DNA from: Phycisphaerales bacterium
GTDB taxonomy: Bacteria; Planctomycetota; Phycisphaerae; Phycisphaerales; SM1A02
Direction: 5' to 3'
DNA: 64,000 nt
Assembly: GCA_029245245.1 (NCBI GenBank)
Contig: JAQWPT010000022.1
Coordinates: forward strand, 1 to 64,000
The position numbers were made by a program, and so were the translations under genes. Under the pieces are notes generated by a model. The model saw only the letters and a list, made by a program, of their open reading frames with translations. It had not been told where the DNA came from and searched no databases. This document shows, piece by piece, positions 62,286 to 64,000 of this stretch (position 1 is its first letter; each line of letters begins with the position of its first letter).

Positions 62286-63213
62286 CCCGGTACCAGCGTG
62301 CCGTGTACTCGGCAAGTTCCTCCGGTGTCGAGTCGAACGCCTCGGTGAACGCGATGCGCCAGTCACGCCCCGCCTTGACCGCCTTGATCCACACCAACAG
62401 CGTTTCGGGTTGCTCCAGCAGTCGCTCCATGAGCAGGCCTGCCCGGGCATCGTCGATCGCCCCCCCCGTCCAGTCCTGTTCATGGGCAAGCAGTTCGTGC
62501 AGTTCCCGGCCCGCGCGGACCGAATCGATCGCCTCTCGCCGGCCAGGACCCGTGCCTGGTGGTGTCGACATCCACGCCACCGCCGTCATGAATCCCTGTT
62601 CAGCCCATGTCGGAAGTGAACGATCCGTATCAATGCCGTACAGCCAGGCCTGGGCCATGGCTCGACTCAACTGGTGATCAAAGTGTCCACGTGGTGCGGC
62701 GGCATTGGCTGCAATCAGCAGTGTCGAACCTTCGAGGTGCAACCGGGCGGCAAGCGGACCTGGAGCAAAGCTCTCGAACTGTTGCGCCTCGAGCAGTTCG
62801 AACCGATCCCGTGATCCCATCAGGATGATCCCGAGACGAGACGGGAAGGGCTCATCGTTGATCGAACCACCGAATCGCTCCACCAGGCGGTGCACCTGCC
62901 CATCGAGGATGGTGCCCAGTCGCGTCCGTTCCTCCTGGGACAGGTCGCCGGCGACCAGGAAGTATCGGGTCCGGCTGACGGCCCCTGGTTCCGACCTCGC
63001 ATCCATGGCCTGCAGAACCTCGGCAAACCGGGATGCCGCAGCGGCCTGGGCCGCCTGGCGAGCCTGAGAGCCCGGTTTGGGCCATGCCACGGATTCTTCC
63101 TCTGCCGACACCTGGACCACCACCTTGAGCCCCGGATCAGCCCAGGCACCGACACCGGCCGACCCCAGCACCAGCCCCACACCCGCCAGAATGGCACGAA
63201 AATTGAACTTCAT
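62275..63213 (-). CDS. Secreted peptidase-MA-like protein, probably inactive
   Basis: The 312-residue protein has a signal peptide (FRAILAGVGLVLGSAGVGAWA). A C-terminal region resembles gluzincin peptidase-MA proteins: the HExxH position reads HQLSR (180-184) and the third-ligand region reads LPTWAEQGFM (200-209, normally PxWxxEG). The Glu and second His of HExxH are replaced, so zinc chemistry is unlikely. The start is ATG 63213; the upstream frame to 63468 overlaps clpC on the other strand and is not coding. Confidence 0.6.
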   Translation of the reverse strand: MKFNFRAILAGVGLVLGSAGVGAWADPGLKVVVQVSAEEESVAWPKPGSQARQAAQAAAASRFAEVLQAMDARSEPGAVSRTRYFLVAGDLSQEERTRLGTILDGQVHRLVERFGGSINDEPFPSRLGIILMGSRDRFELLEAQQFESFAPGPLAARLHLEGSTLLIAANAAAPRGHFDHQLSRAMAQAWLYGIDTDRSLPTWAEQGFMTAVAWMSTPPGTGPGRREAIDSVRAGRELHELLAHEQDWTGGAIDDARAGLLMERLLEQPETLLVWIKAVKAGRDWRIAFTEAFDSTPEELAEYTARWYRVND

Positions 63214-63397
63214 GGCTTCTTTGACTCTCCTGGAATCAGTGTAGAGCGGAATTCGACTCATCACGCCCCCTCGTGGGGCCGAATACACTGGTACGACCCT
63301 TGCAACCCTTGGATTCGGGGGAGCGTGCCTTCGCAGTTGGAGGCAGCAAGGACAGGCAAAATGGCACCCACACAGGGTGAAGATCCGGAGCAGGGAC

Positions 63398-64000
63398 ATG
63401 TTCGAACGTCTGACCGATCGTGCACGCAAGGTCATGGCATTGGCCAACCAGGAAGCCCAACGTTTCAATCACGAGTACATCGGCACGGAGCACATCCTCC
63501 TTGGCCTCGTGAAGGAAGGGTCCGGTGTCGGTGCCAACGTCCTGAAGAATCTCGACATCGATCTCCGCAAGGTCCGCCTCGAAGTCGAAAAACTCGTGAA
63601 GTCCGGACCGGAAATGGTCACCATGGGCAAGCTTCCACAGACGCCTCGCGCCAAGAAGGTGCTTGAGTACGCGATCGAGGAAGCCCGCAACCTGAACCAC
63701 AATTACGTGGGTACCGAGCATCTCCTGCTGGGCCTGCTTCGTGAACAGGACGGCGTTGCCGCGCAGGTCCTGATGAACCTCGGCGTCAAGCTCGAGGAGG
63801 TCCGCGAGGAAGTCCTGAACCTGCTCGGCGCCGGCGTCGATGCGGAAGAAGGCGAAGAACTGGGTGAATCACCCGGTGGCGAACAGCAGGAATCACCTCG
63901 TCGAGGCAAGAGCAAGACCCCTGCCCTGGACAGCTTCGGACGCGACCTGACAGAACTGGCCAAGGCCAGCGACCTCGACCCGGTCATCGGCCGCAGCGAG
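63398..64000 (+). CDS. clpC: ATP-dependent Clp protease ATPase ClpC (start only)
   Basis: ClpC unfolds proteins for ClpP. The first 201 residues are present and the gene runs off the window. The two Clp_N repeats are clear: MALANQEAQRFNHEYIGTEH (with ILLGLVKEG) and AIEEARNLNHNYVGTEH (with LLLGLL). PALDSFGRDLTELA and DPVIGRSE follow, leading into the first AAA+ domain. GGAG lies 8 bases before the ATG. No CtsR or CIRCE operator was seen in the 184-base upstream gap. Confidence 0.95.
   Translation, partial: MFERLTDRARKVMALANQEAQRFNHEYIGTEHILLGLVKEGSGVGANVLKNLDIDLRKVRLEVEKLVKSGPEMVTMGKLPQTPRAKKVLEYAIEEARNLNHNYVGTEHLLLGLLREQDGVAAQVLMNLGVKLEEVREEVLNLLGAGVDAEEGEELGESPGGEQQESPRRGKSKTPALDSFGRDLTELAKASDLDPVIGRSE

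Overview
The window is a gene-dense, GC-rich stretch of bacterial chromosome with almost no mobile DNA: no IS element, prophage, CRISPR array or rRNA was seen, and there is one tRNA (Lys, anticodon TTT). The content suggests a Gram-negative planctomycete, most likely of the Phycisphaerae. The reasons are a hopanoid gene (hpnH), lipid A and lipoprotein-export genes (lpxI, lolC/E-like, lolD), TonB/ExbD parts, a sigma factor that keeps regions 2 and 4 but not a normal region 3, pilin-like FxxxEL/DG sequence features, and GyrA of the NYHPHGES type. This is inference from gene content, not a database match.

Layout. 1-5 kb: end of an unknown gene, then truD with a bifunctional nuclease gene, facing metK-rsmB-like-ptsN-like. 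5-9 kb: a membrane polyferredoxin with a TPR tail, a sigma-70 family gene and ndk. 9-12.2 kb: both subunits of DNA topoisomerase VI, an enzyme typical of archaea and plants. 12.3-18 kb: an ANTAR response regulator, a histidine kinase, rpsO-pnp, an aminotransferase, and prfB read through a programmed +1 frameshift at an unusual UAA site. 19-22.6 kb: rpmI-rplT followed by a methyltransferase, a glutamate-dehydrogenase-family enzyme and a threonine/serine dehydratase. 22.7-26.7 kb: an ECF sigma factor with a membrane partner carrying a pilin-like segment, then hpnH, a thioredoxin-like lipoprotein and an M50 protease. 26.9-28.4 kb: rpsP-trmD-rplS. 28.4-33 kb: a SNF2 helicase with a degenerate SWIM-type partner, downstream of tRNA-Lys. 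33-36.5 kb: two envelope lipoproteins, a small protein and a Xer recombinase. 36.5-46.7 kb: one long same-strand run, nusA-infB-rbfA, a lysine-tailed HhH-like protein, a TPR protein, yebC, acyP, a lipoprotein and a glycosyltransferase. 47-52.3 kb: a lone fliM facing dsbD-LOG-lpxI-tlyA-like. 52.3-57 kb: gyrA, a STAS protein, exbD and tonB-like. 57-64 kb: surE with a glycosyltransferase, nnrE, lolC/E-like-lolD, a degenerate peptidase-MA-like protein and the start of clpC.

How the genes work together. Most genes are housekeeping: translation (rpsO, rplT, rpmI, rpsP, rplS, infB, rbfA, prfB, trmD, truD), transcription (nusA, two sigma factors), DNA topology (gyrA, topo VI) and envelope assembly (lpxI, lolCD, tonB/exbD, hpnH). 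Many neighbours overlap by the four bases ATGA or GTGA, implying translational coupling. rimP and rimM are missing from their usual operons. The most unusual items are topo VI beside a normal gyrA, the HhH-GPD-like protein with a histone-H1-like lysine tail in the nusA-infB-rbfA run, the RF2 frameshift site with UAA and no Shine-Dalgarno stimulator, the ECF-sigma/pilin-like pair, the SWIM homologue that has lost its zinc ligands, and the polyferredoxin with a Cys-to-Thr change in one cluster motif. Many start codons were moved inward from the longest possible frame; the reasons are given per gene.
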